A stretch of DNA of 64,000 nt from Canna indica (Eukaryota > Streptophyta > Magnoliopsida > Zingiberales > Cannaceae): positions 42,431,501-42,495,500 of the forward strand of contig CP136898.1 of the NCBI GenBank assembly GCA_034359265.1, given 5' to 3'. Made by a program: the position numbers and the translations under genes. Below are positions 11,267 to 22,490 of this stretch, piece after piece. The notes under the pieces were generated by a model. It was not told where the DNA came from and did no database searches. It saw nothing but the letters and a program-made list of their open reading frames with translations. Numbering within the stretch: the stretch's first letter is position 1; each line of letters begins with the position of its first letter.

Positions 11267-11810
11267 ATCATTTTTCGCCGCCAAGACCCTCTTCACTTCA
11301 ACCATCTTGAACCTCAGTGGTTCAAGCTCTCGAGACTGATCCTCGGAGTCTCTAGATATATACTCTCTCAACCTGCTCATCATGAGTTGGACATACTCCC
11401 AGGGAACATATGTGTAAGGCCGAAAAATGCTGCCGAGTTCTCGATGACACACCAGCTACCATTGCCACCTCCGGCAACACGAACTCATCCCCCGGTGAGC
11501 GAGTGGTCGCTTGAGGAAGCAATATTTCGTGGGAGCCCCTAGCTCTTTTTCGGCACCTCCAAGGTGAGCCAAGGAGGACCAGAGAGTTCAAAGACGCTGA
11601 TGACCTAACCGCCTCCGTCCGAGCCCTAGGAACTCTTGGATTTCGAGACTGCGAAGCCGTCATAGGCTTCAGCAAACTATCCACTAACGGATTCTTCCCC
11701 CTCCCATTTAAAGTGCTCTCCCATATTTCTGCCAGTCGGGCGTGTATGTCTGATACCTTTAGTAATGAAGACATCTCACCTACACAACGAAAATATGTTG
11801 GACAATTCAT
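11267..11810 (-). pseudogene. Tat-element coiled-coil ORF remnant, right arm, outer part
   Basis: A minus-strand frame from 11810, the counterpart of the left-arm frame at 6675. It shares MNCPT-FRCVGEMSSLLKVS and ARLAEIWESTLNGRGKNPLV and is about 88% similar by eye. It runs towards the solo LTR junction at 11267, beyond which the rest continues at 8281. Frameshifts and stops near 11350 break it. A retrotransposon relic, not a host gene. Confidence 0.55.
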
Positions 11811-12442
11811 TTCAAAAAATAGTGGAAGAGCACATGGTAGTTATGGTACGACTAAATGGATCGTGAAAAAGGCAAACCTAAAGCCAACACCAACAATACA
11901 GAAATTAAAGAAAAACACTAAAAAGACTAACCAAAGGGGATTACCGACGGAAGAGGAAAGAAACCAAGAGAACACCAGCAAAAATCTATTAACAACGAAC
12001 GCCAAAGAACGCGAGAAAGGCTCAAAACAAGGAAGGAAAGAGTCACCTTATAGGCCAAAGAATGACAACCCCCTATCCAACGACCAACAATGAGGACATG
12101 ATTAAATCCCAATCGACAATTCTCTAGAAACCCCCATGACACTAGCGGACAACGGGCTTGTAAGTGTATCCCTCGTGATAAGAAATGACGTGGATGTTCT
12201 TGTTTGGCCAGATGGAGCCCCTGGGTGGAGCCATCTGATCTGGCTCTAGTAAGGTTGTAGGGCATTGCTGGGTCTAATCCGATCGAGCCCAATAGTATTA
12301 GTTCAATCCTGTTACAACTAAAGTTTCTAACTATTTTTTGTTATGATTTTAAAAATATTTATGAATTAATCTTTTATAATTTATGATTCGAAAATTTTCA
12401 TAACTAAAGTTATTTCGATGTAAATTGGTTAATTATAAATAT

Positions 12443-12517
12443 TGTCATGCCTCAAATCCTGCCAGGTTCACTGATCGAAAATACCACACCGTACCCCGAA
12501 GCCTGACCAACCACCAT
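12443..12517 (-). repeat. LTR-end remnant, right member of the inverted pair
   Basis: Reverse complement of 3701-3775, beginning TGTCATGCC as expected for an LTR terminus. CACTACAAGAAAA follows at 12518, which looks like a CACTA transposon end, but no partner end was found. Together with the left copy it extends the palindrome outwards on both sides. Confidence 0.55.
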
Positions 12518-12869
12518 CACTACAAGAAAAGCTTGAATTAAAAGCAATTATTTAGAAACATATAATTATTTGTCTCTAAAAATTTCAAACTTACAATAAT
12601 GATCACAATAATTTGACATCAATGAATAATGTAGTATCAGAAAGCTTTACAAGAAGTATAACACTTTTTAGTTAACAAAAAACATGGCCAATCATTCATA
12701 TCCTTTCCCTTAAATGGTTAGCGAATTGCTTGTATTACAGTCAGCCATTCCGAGGCATAATTTATGAAAATAATTCAAATGAACTGACAACAAATGATCT
12801 ACAACATAGAAAATCAAATAAATAACTAACTTAAGAACTCAACTCATGTGTAGTAATCACATGTTCAAT

Positions 12870-15246
12870 TCATATCCCAAACATCAAGTCCATGACCTTA
12901 GATACAACTGATTTTGCTGGAATTGCAACAGATCCAGTTCCAGGATGCCCACCACCAGTGCTGAGATTGGGCTTGGTCCTAGGATAATAGGAGCGAGCAA
13001 GGACTCCTGAGGAAGGAGCAGTTGCCGAGGTATTTAAAGAACCTGAGTTTGATGGTAGCGAAACCATGAAGCCTCCATGATTACTTTTATCTAATTTTTC
13101 CTTCAAAATATGGCGATGCATTGGGTCTGCAAGTTTCACCCCAATTATCAACAGATCCAGCTGCAAACCATTTTTCTTAAGCGCCTTTTGAACATCATAA
13201 GGATTCTGCACGAATGTGTGAATTGAAGGGAAGAAGCAATTAATGTGAGATCCAACAAGTTAGCGGGAAAGGTTCAACAGTAGTTCCTCAAAGTTCTATC
13301 TACAATTAGTAGTAGCAAGCTTGATAATAGTTCCTCCACTTTAGGTGCCTCAATAGAAGTGCAAGCCTTTCAAGACCAGAGCACATAAAGACTATATATA
13401 TGTCAAGGTTTAGTATCAGAGTTATGAGGCCAGGAGACCGGAAAGGAATAGAAGATATGCAAATACCAAGTTCAGTAACCTACTTGACATAAAATGATAA
13501 AAAATATGAAACTTTCATAAAAGATAATAGTGTAATTTACCAATAATATTTCAAAATGGACAAGCACCACTAATAATTCACGTCTTATATGCATTACAAA
13601 TAAGAAAAAGTACTAGCAATTGTTGTTCAAACGATAGAAAGATGAAAATGAAATACATCCTACTTCATCGAAGAATACAAGGACTAGCAGTTGCATGGTA
13701 GAATGGCAAACCATACAACAGCCATAGAATTTTTTTCTGAGAAGTTAGAATCAAGCAAAAAGTCATGCGATGAAAATAAATCATTACCTGGTACAAAATG
13801 TGTATCCAATTTCCATCCCTAGGACCAGGAACATATTTTAATATGGCACCACATTTTTCAAACTCGCGCAAAACCAAGTTGGTATCACCAGGGGCAAATC
13901 TGCAAAAAGAGGTAATTCATTGAACAATTAATTAAATGAGGCAAACATTTCAAGTCATGTACAGAACTCGGGCAAATCTTGAAAAAGGGTAAATTATAGA
14001 ACAACCATCAAAGAGGATAACATGTCATGAACAGAACTCATGAATCACATCCATGGAGTGCCTTCTGAATGAAACTATATTTTAATATTTCACATGTTCG
14101 TAATACTGATTTGCTAAATTATGTTGAAAGAGGTGATATCCATGGAATGCCATCCGAATGAAACTATATTTTAATAATCAATATCTTCATAATACTAATT
14201 TCCTCAATTATGCTGGGAAGGTGATATCCAGGAACAGCATGCAACATTCTTCATGTAGAACCCACTAGCTAGGAAGGAGAATGCGTACTTAAAATTGATA
14301 GCTTCCCTATTAAGTATTAACATTAGACCTGTTCGAGATCATTCTCATATTCATCTTGTGACAACATTCCAATAAATGTTTCTGAATGACAATTGGTGAA
14401 ACACATTGTTGTAATTAATTATACAACTAATAGGCAAATAAACCTCGTCACTGATTTCGTTATTAACATCCCAAGCGGTCTTGATACAGATTTAAGATTG
14501 CATTTTAGGTTAACCAAACAAGTGCATCCTTACTTTGAGTTCAATCTAATCAATTCAAGATTGTGCCAGATGTACAGCGAAATCAAGCAAAAATAGAGCA
14601 GAGGAAAAAGAAACAGAAGCAGAACTTTTAATGAATACCCGAAAACTGTGAGCCACTGATCCGTATCATGGCCTCCATTCTGCACGCCGTAACCTTGCAG
14701 CTCCAGCCTCGTAACCTCCTTCGGCGGCGGAGGTGGAAGTGCGAGCAACGACCCATGCTCGACCACCCCATCCACCGGCGAACCTTGGCGCATCTCTTGA
14801 TCCACTCCATCGATATTGGACGAGTACATCCAGATTGAGCGCTCTGGGCTCTTCCCCCGCCCGTTACCGGCGCTAGATTCATTAACCTCGGTCCTCGTTC
14901 TCAACGCGAAGGAAGTCGAGGAGAGAGAGGGGGAATGGGTGAGATCTGGGCGCGGGGGAGGCGTTAAGCTCCTGCCGCTGGCCGGGGACACCGGCGAGGG
15001 CGGCGGGAGGTCGCCGTGAACGGTTTCGGGAGAAAAGTCGGCGCGGTCGTCGAGGGTGAAGATCGGAGGCGGAGGTGGGTCGGCGGTAGCAGTGGATCCG
15101 GAGGTTGGGTCTCGCCAGAGGGCGGAGGCGGCGGCGAAGCGGCCGGCAGGGCGGTGGTGGTGGGCGATTGGTGAGGCGAGATCGCGGAAGAAGGGCGAGA
15201 GTCGCGTGGGCTTGGAGTTGTAGCTCCGCGTGACGGGGGAGCTCAT
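12870..15246 (-). CDS. NUP35: NUP35-type nucleoporin, three exons
   Basis: Nuclear pore complex protein of the NUP35/NUP53 (MPPN) family, a structural inner-ring component. Exon 1 is 14639-15246, exon 2 13788-13899, exon 3 12870-13205. All sites are GT-AG and phases agree (608, 112 and 336 nt, the last including the stop), giving about 351 residues, close to other plant NUP35 proteins. The N-terminus has the family SPFFRDLASPI and PPPIFTLDDRADFSPE stretches, followed by a long disordered Pro/Ser region. The Nup35-type RRM fold spans the exon junctions (QWLTVFG, then FAPGDTNLVLREFEKCGAIL and WIHILYQ, then KALKKNGLQLD). The C-terminus, SKVMDLMFGI, is the conserved amphipathic membrane-binding motif. 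An in-frame Met 14 codons upstream (15288) exists; 15246 is preferred because MSSPVTRS aligns with the family start. No lesion seen. Confidence 0.93.
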
Positions 15247-15297
15247 CGTCTCCGATCGATCGCTTACCTTTGACCTATCAATGCTCATCCTCCTTTC

Positions 15298-15313
15298 AAC
15301 CCTAAACCCTAAA
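15298..15313 (+). promoter_or_regulatory. Telo-box repeat upstream of NUP35
   Basis: Two consecutive AACCCTAA-type units lie about 50 bp upstream of the chosen NUP35 start. Telo-boxes near transcription starts are common in plant housekeeping genes. That this one regulates NUP35 is inference. Confidence 0.5.
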
Positions 15314-18300
15314 TGATTACAACATACAACGGTAGGAAAATTTTAAATTTCCGCGCTTGTGGAAATAAAATTATAAAGGATTTCTTTTAAAAAAATTGAG
15401 ACACGTTTGCTGGAAACTATCACCTTGGGTTTTTCTTTTTGCAGAAAAATATATGATTTGGTACCTTAGATTTATCACGTATTTTAAAATATATATTTCT
15501 TTGAATTTTTTCTTAAAATAAATGATTGGTCCTCGCTAAGGAAAGGATTTTCATATTTCCTTTTCTTTTTATTTCAACTAATTTATATTTTAATTGAGAC
15601 TTCTTATCTGAGTTAAGTTATTTACTATGTGATGCTAGTGTGGCTAACCACTATTACAAATAATAAACGGCTAAGCGGCGGTTGTAGACGTAGCTTGTAG
15701 AAATAACATAACTTTTCTTCTTATATATAAATCATAATGTTTTTAAATTTTATAATATATAAATTTATATTATATATATTGTATAAAATTTATATGTTTT
15801 ATTTTATTTATTGTTAATTATAATAAAAGTTATTACAATACTTATAAATGTTTTACGATTTCTTAATTGGTTCAAAATTTGGTCGAATGAACATTTTTAA
15901 AAAATGAATAACAATTAGCATGTGAATCCTTACGATCGATCTTATGCTACAACGAATACTTTGTAAATATATATAAATTTCATACAATAGAGTACTGAAT
16001 CACACCGAAGACAGTGACCACTAGTGTTTGTGTGAAGGGCTCCATCTGGATTGGATTGATTGTGATTGTGATTTTTTAAGATATGCTTAAGTACTTGAGC
16101 TTCAATATTTTGGATAAAAAAATTATAATATTCGAATATTATTGATTTGACACTTTGTCACTGGGAAGTTAAATTTATCAAAAGTATAAAATACGTTGAC
16201 GTTATTACAAATAAGTTAATGTCAAACGAATCTTTTATTTTGACATCACATATACAATAAATATATTACACAAAATATTCAAACAGACGAAGAAATAGAT
16301 CTAAATGACCATCTTATATTACACAAAATAATACATCAATCCAGTTTTTTCTATTATGATTATCATGCGATAGAATTCTTCCATTAAAGAATGTTTCAAT
16401 AATTGGCATATAAGTCAAAATTCAAATTATTTTAATAGTTACGTATCATATTTCTAATTCAGCACTTGGCAATATCATTGGAATATTCTCTTCTTGATCT
16501 TTTGCCTAAGGACTTTTAAGAGTTAATATGATCTTTTGCATTTTGACTAAAAAAAATATTTTTAGGTTGATGAAGATTTTTCCACTATTAAAGACTAGAA
16601 AATAGGATAATTTTTTAGGAAATAAGATTATTAGTTTACTTCATGCGAGCTGTAAATAGTAAAATAATTTATAGATAAAATTTGCTGCACATTCATCTAT
16701 AATTTCTTCAATCAAATGTGTCCTCTATGAAGCAAAACAAGTACACACTGAAAACCCTACTTTAAGTAATTGATTAAGCCTTGAGAAATAAAAAACTTCG
16801 AGCATTTGTTTGTGAACTATTTTAAGAAGTTTCGTTTCGTGAAAATCGAAACGGGTTTTTGAGTTTCAAAATTTTAATTTCGATTTTTTTGTTTGGCGAA
16901 AATACGTTTGTTTGACATGTTCAAATTTCATATTTCGTGAAATGAAACAAATGAAAACTTATTTGTTTTGTGTTGATTTCAGTGATTATTTTCGGAATAA
17001 AAATTGAAACTGTGTTTGTTTATCAAAAACAGACTCAGATTCAATTTATGAATTTATATTATTTTATTTATGAACATTATTAAATTAATTGTTATTAAGT
17101 AATAAATCTATTTATTACAACTATTTGAGTTAGAAATATTTTAACTAATAAACAATAATAATTAATTTCAATCTTATTAACTATTATATTATTACAAATA
17201 TGTATTATTAAATAAAAAATTAGGAAAATAAAATATTAAATATAAAAATATCAATTAGCTTATATAAAATTAACATGAACTAAAAAAAATATTTATGAAA
17301 AGTATTTTTTATTTGAAGGGTATGACATATATTGTATTTTGATAATTATGCGTACATGTGTGATCTTATTTGTTCATATACTCGCCGATGATTATCGTCG
17401 TTTGATACAGAATGTTCAAATAAAATCGACCCCGAGTAAATTTTTATTCGATTCAATTTAATAAATTTAAGAACAACTAGAAGAAGAATAAAAAAAATTG
17501 AGAAGAAAAATAAAATTATCCCTTCATTTCAACAATTGATAAGAAGAATAGACTAAGCACGAATAACTCCTCATTTCCAGTCTATTGAGCGGCTTATTAC
17601 ATACTAAAAAAAATAAATGTGAAACTCCTCATTTACAATCTATTGAGCTATTTATTACTGACTAAAAAAAATAAATGTGAGCAGGCAATCTCAGTTTGAA
17701 AAAGATCATACAATGTAGAACCTCTAGGCATTGTCATGGAATCAGCTCCTTTCATCAACCCAACACCAACACCTTCTCCCAAAAGGACTGGATTAGAAAT
17801 TTGACAAGGTAGTAGTTGTAAATGACCCTCATTGAACTTCAGGAAATCCTGAAGTGTCATCCATAGAGCAATTTTCTCATCAGAGATTACTTTTTCTAAT
17901 TTTATGTGTAGCACCAAACTGAGATGTTCTGAAAATATAATTTCTCTTCTAATCATCGTATATAAAGGAATGAATTTTTTAACCAAGGTTGACTTTTTCA
18001 TGTGAGATTGAGAAATCTTTATACCAAACTATGCACTTGCATCTCCATCGCACAGAGCCTCATGCATCTAGTTAACAAACTATGCACTTGCTTCTCCGTA
18101 ATCAACTACAATGAGTTTCAAAAGCAGATCGTGAAATAATATCATTCTATTAAGAAATTAATGCAAAGACATAGCTAGTGAGGTAAACGTACTCAAGCAC
18201 ACAACATTCCTTCAATTCTGGAATCAAAATAAATCATATTATAATAATCCATAGAAATGCACCAACAAATAAAAACAAATGAGATAATGCCTAATGTAGA

Positions 18301-19440
18301 CATTTAAAGGTAATCTAAGGAACTAGCAAAATACCATGCATATGATTTACCCTATGAACTTTTGCAGCATGGATAGAGAGACTCATGGAAACTGCAGAAC
18401 AAGTGACCATGTATAACCAAAAAGTAAACAGTAATAGCATTCCCTACAAAAGATCGTAAACTATTCTGAAGGATGATCAGAAATATATAATATAAGTAAG
18501 GTACTCTATGACCACCTTTCCTCAACAACTAGTATTTGACATAGAAAATGCTACCAATTACAAAATAAATAACAATATGCTAGAATAAACACTATTACCA
18601 ATCTCAAAGGCAAGAGAACCACCTATATGAAGCACCTATGTGGACATGGTATACATATATGAGATGACATCAATGTAATAATACTCTCAAAAACATTAAT
18701 TATGGTGTATTGAAACATCTCTAGTTGCATCTTATAATAAATGAAAAAATCAATAGCTTCCAAACAAAGGGGCACCAAAAGAAACTCCTAGAATTAAGAA
18801 CAAGAGCTAGTGTAAATCATGATACTGGAATGGACTTAGCTCTTAGAAATAGATTTTTTTCCCCATAATATGAAAATAAAACACAGGATAGGTTATCCTT
18901 TCTTGCCATTATAAATAAGTTTGGTTGTTATCAACAATAGCCTCCAAACTCTTAGCAATAGATCTTTTCCCCATAATATGAAAATAAAACACAACATAGG
19001 TCATCCTTTCTTGCCATTGTAAATAAGTTTGGTTGTTATCAGCAATAACCTCCAAAAATTTCACTAATCAATGGACTTGTACTTTTCTAATCAATAGTAA
19101 AAAGATACATGCTTAGATAACTGAATGTTTTGTGGAAAGCAAAATGCTTGTACTCGTAGCCAATAAAGAGAAGGTACCCATTTCAGATCTTCTGCCGATA
19201 AAGGAAAAAAGATCTTACATACAGATCAATTATATAGTCAAGAACAAGAAGGAAGCTAAATTCTTTGAAATTATAATCTCATCTCTTCCTTGGGAGACAA
19301 GCTATTGTAAAATGCATGGACTTTTTTATTAGGAGTTGATGATGTCTCATTAACTTTTCTTGGATACCATATCAGAAGTTAAACACTTTCACTAACACTG
19401 TGTACATAGTAGGATACAAATTCATCATTTCACTAATGTC
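15314..19440. other. AT-rich intergenic stretch upstream of NUP35
   Basis: Mostly AT-rich and non-coding. Segments near 16830-17040 contain repeated TTTCGTGAAA-like inverted motifs that recall MITE ends also seen near 19930-20170, but no element could be bounded. A near-duplicated stretch occurs at about 18840-18935 and 18947-19045 (CCCCATAATATGAAAATAAA in both), a direct repeat of roughly 105-bp spacing. Confidence 0.4.
17648..18001 (-). CDS. Unrecognised 117-residue ORF
   Basis: An open frame with ordinary amino-acid composition (EHLSLVLHIKLEKV, then LLPCQISNPVLLGEGVGVGL). I do not recognise the family. No splice partner or promoter was found around it. It may be an exon-like fragment of a captured gene, or chance. 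Codon composition is less AT-skewed than its surroundings, which is the only reason to list it. Confidence 0.2.
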   Translation of the reverse strand: MKKSTLVKKFIPLYTMIRREIIFSEHLSLVLHIKLEKVISDEKIALWMTLQDFLKFNEGHLQLLPCQISNPVLLGEGVGVGLMKGADSMTMPRGSTLYDLFQTEIACSHLFFLVSNK

Positions 19441-19640
19441 TGCAGATCGGAGGCGGGCAACTCCAGCGTGGGCATGGGCGGCGACGGGGGATCGGGACGA
19501 CTGAGAGAGCTCTTGAAACTCAGGGTATTCATTGAAGTCGTCTTGGGTGCTGAAATCGAGGAAGGTGTAGGCGTCGCCATCGGTGTCCAGTTGTGATGCT
19601 GTAGAGGTTGTTGACCAACTGCACCACCATGGCTAGGGCT
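19441..19640 (-). pseudogene. UPF1: Fragment of the N-terminus of UPF1 RNA helicase
   Basis: In one minus-strand frame, 19445-19590 reads TASQLDTDGDAYTFLDFSTQ, then DDFNEYPEFQELSQ. This matches the start of plant UPF1, the helicase of nonsense-mediated mRNA decay (family pattern TASQPDT, DAYTFLEFNTQ, YPEF). A plausible leader and ATG (19632) lie upstream, but the ATG frame and the homologous frame differ, so there is a frameshift between them. No later UPF1 exon (zinc-binding or helicase motifs) follows before NUP35. It looks like a captured or duplicated 5' end. The match is short, so moderate confidence. Confidence 0.5.
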
Positions 19641-20556
19641 TCAAGCCAATGTTATGGCTATGGTTTCAAATTGCTCGTCCCTCGCCTCAAATCGGCGTCA
19701 TTGGGGTGAGAAGATAGAGGAGTTCTTGTTAGGCTAATGGAGTACGAGAAAGAAGAGGAGAGAAAGAGAGAGGAATAGAAGACTGAGAGAGATCTCGGAC
19801 GTTGTCGACATAATGGGATCGACAACAAGATCAGTGACAACTTGTCACCTGTTGTCGCCGAAGAAAGAGGGCTCACTTGAAGTCGTGGTGGGATGCCCTA
19901 ACGCGAGTGATTTAGGTTTTGTTCATTTTCTCGAAACGGGCGGAGAAGTTGGATTTAATTACAAGTTTGCCACTGCCCGTTTCGAATAGTTTTCGCGAAA
20001 ACCTGAATTCTACTCAGAGTAGAATTCAGCCTTATGTATAAAAATAGATTTCGCAAAAATTGGGTTTTGCGAAACGGATTCCAAAATCTGACCCGATTTC
20101 GATCAACAAACAAGTTTTCGGGATGGATTTCGGTTTCAGACGAAACCAAAACCCGAAATCGGCCCTAACAAATAGGCCAATTAGCAAAAGGAAAAAAAAA
20201 ATCTGTAGGACTTGGTCCTCCAATAAATCCTTCAAGCTTATGTATTTGATGGTCATGGCTTCACTAGAAAAACCTTTTATTCCCTCTTCCTTATCACGTC
20301 CAAAGCTTAATAATTTGCTTACCTACGAGAAATTCTTAAAATTTGGAGACAATGAAGATAATTTAACTAGAACAATATTAGAGAATTTTTTATAAAATCA
20401 TTGAAAAAACTATGATTTATTGACAAAACTATAATTTGATTATATATATATATATATATAATATTCAAATTGTCCTCCAATTCTATTCATCTGCTTAATT
20501 ATAATTATTTAAGAACTTTGATAAAATTCCCTAACTACATATATATATATATATAT
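19641..20556. other. Leader-like sequence and AT-rich flank of the Tat element
   Basis: 19641-19920 could be the former 5' leader of the UPF1 fragment. 19930-20180 contains repeated TTTCGCGAAA-type inverted motifs, probably a MITE. A (TA)n tract (about 20439-20462 and 20537-20556) ends exactly at the Tat LTR. Confidence 0.35.
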
Positions 20557-21037
20557 TGTTCATGCTTGAGAATCAGAGTAGTCTAGTCCAGTTCGGTGTC
20601 TCTCCTGATCAGGTTCAACGTCAGCGAGGAAAGACCTGCAAAAGACACTTCGACACTCAAGCTAGTGGGACTCCAAGGGGGAGGTAATAGAATATGGAAC
20701 TTAGGTTACCTGATGCATGCTGTGTTTGTATTTATTATAGATGGAGGTGATGACGCCACCCGACAATCTCATTAGGATATTACTCAGAATGAGTCGAGGC
20801 TAATCCCGGAGATAACGGGCCTGTAATGGCATATCCCCCGTGATAAAGAAGGACATGAATGTCCTTATATGACCAGGTGGAGCCCCGAGTGGAGCCACTC
20901 GGTCTGGCTCAGGTCAGGTTCGAGAATATGGTTGGGTCGAGCCCCCCGAGTAGAGTCATTTGGTTTGGCTCGAGTTGCGTTGTGGGGCGTTGCTGGGCCT
21001 AATCCGACCGAACCCAATAGTTCTAGTCCAGTTCACA
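20557..21037 (-). repeat. 3' LTR of the Tat element
   Basis: 481 bp, TG...CA ends (TGTTCATGC ... GTTCACA). On the minus strand the LTR starts at 21037 and is preceded by the polypurine tract. It is about 85-90% similar by eye to 41022-41480 and to the partial LTRs in the palindrome arms. Confidence 0.85.
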
Positions 21038-21050
21038 GCCCCCAAACTTG
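21038..21050 (-). other. Polypurine tract of the Tat element
   Basis: On the minus strand this reads AAGTTTGGGGGC directly before the 3' LTR. It primes plus-strand DNA synthesis in LTR elements and fixes the element's orientation. Confidence 0.7.
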
Positions 21051-21156
21051 GTCGGAGTCTGAAGGGCTGCGTGTTGAGCTCTTAAGTAGAGTTATCTTTC
21101 ATGTCCATGATGTCTTTGTGGCTTGAGGAGCTTCTGGAAATATTTGCCCAATTGTG

Positions 21157-22490
21157 TTAAGTGGCCAATGAGGCCAAGCTGGAATGGATCATTGTGAGGG
21201 TCGAATTGGAGTGGTCGGCTGTAGAGGTCGAGCTAGAGCGAGTGACCATGAAGGCCGAACTGAAACGAGCGGTCGTAAAGGCCGAGCTGGAGCAAGCGAC
21301 CGCGGAGGCCAAGTTGGAGCGGACGGCCGTGAAGGCCGAGCTGGAGTGAGCGACTGCAAAGGCCAAGTTGGAGCAGGCGGCCGTGAAGGCCAAGCTTGAG
21401 CGACCGACCGTGGAGACCAAGTTGGAGCAGGCAACCGTGAAGGCTGAGCTGGAGTAAGTGGTTGTGGAGGCCAAGTTGAAATGGATGTTCGCAAAGGTTA
21501 AATTAGAGTGGTCGGTTGCTAATGCTGAGCTTACAATCAACGGCTGTGGGGGGAGTTAGAAAGAATGGTTGGTCTATAGCAATTTTTTTGTCGCCTCAGA
21601 GTAAGTTAAATCGACATATTTTTGTTGTGTTGTTCTTGTGTCCTCTCGATTTCTGTGCCTGGCATGTCGGTTTGACAATGAAGATCTTCTCGTCTTGCGT
21701 GGCAGTTGCTGATTGGTGTTTGCCTCCTCTTTTTGGGGGAGGCATCATGGCAAAAAAAGCATATGCTTGTGTCTTGGGGGTTTCTAAAGAATCGCCAATT
21801 GTTGAGCTGGTTGGTTGGGATTTAATCATGTCCTCGTTACTGGCCCTTGGATAGAGAGGTTGTCATTATTCGGCCTATAAGGTGACTCTTTCCCTCCTTG
21901 CTTTGAGCATTTCTTGCGTTCTTTGGCATTCGTTCTTGGCGAGTCTTTACCGGTGTTCTCTTGGATGGTTTCCTTCTTCTTCCGTCGCTAACCCCTTTCG
22001 GTAAGTCTTCTCGGTCTTCTGCTTTAATGTCTTTATCGTTGGTGTTGGCTTTAGGTTTGTCTTCTTCACGATCCATTTAGTTGTATCATAACTACCAAGC
22101 GCTCTTCCATTATTCTTCGAAATCAACTATCCAGAATCTTTTCGTCGTGCAGGTGAGATGTCTTCATTGCTGAAGGTACCGGTCATGCGCGCCCGATTGG
22201 CGAAGATACGGGAGAGCACTTCAAACGAGCGAGGAAAGAATCTGTTAGTAGATAGTTTGTTGAAGTCTATGAGGGATTCACGGTCTCGAAATCCTGGAGT
22301 TTCTAGGGCTTGGGCGGAGGTGGCTGGATCGTCGACATTTTCGAATTTTCCGATCCTCCTTGGCTCACCTTCGAGGTGCCAAAAAAGAGATAGGGGCTCC
22401 GATGGAGGCTTGCTTCCTCAAGTGGCTACTCACTCACGGGAGGATGAATTTGTGTTGCCGGGGGTGGCGGTGGTAGTTGGTGTATCATCG
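21157..22490 (+). pseudogene. Opposite-strand coiled-coil ORF of the Tat element, first part
   Basis: On the strand opposite gag. It begins with a run of 27-bp repeats coding about twelve 9-residue units (consensus near A-K-L-E-x-A-T-V-K), a predicted coiled coil with stops in two units. After non-coding sequence a second frame (22158-22490) has MSSLLKVPVMRARLAKIRES and matches the palindrome-arm ORFs. The frame runs into the chromovirus inserted at 22491 and resumes at 30146. Function unknown; no enzymatic motif is visible. Such extra ORFs are element-borne, and whether this one acts in packaging or silencing escape is not shown. Confidence 0.55.
21190..21520 (+). repeat. 27-bp coding tandem repeat, about 12 units
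   Basis: Units such as GCCGAGCTGGAGCAAGCGAC recur every 27 bp, always in frame, and translate to 9-residue charged units. TGA and TAA in units near 21346 and 21452 show it is no longer read as one protein. Confidence 0.8.

Larger units (their letters stand above)
7830..12421 (-). repeat. Right arm of the palindrome, interrupted by a solo LTR
   Basis: Inverted copy of 6064-7699. Two segments (7830-8281 and 11267-12421) carry the arm; a solo LTR with TSD ATCAT separates them. The arm ends with the reverse complement of the Tat LTR start (CCTGTTAC near 12309-12316) and about 105 bp of the same AT-rich edge as the left arm. The match then continues directly into the inverted LTR-end remnant at 12443-12517. 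By eye the arms differ at roughly one base in ten or fewer, so the duplication is not very recent. Confidence 0.8.

Noticed and set aside
12518..12560. CACTACAAGAAAA as a CACTA transposon end
   Set aside because: No matching second end was found to the right, and NUP35 begins 350 bp away. Noted only as a remnant.
14816..15019. Plus-strand ORF inside NUP35 exon 1
   Set aside because: Shadow frame in the Pro/Ser-rich coding region of NUP35.
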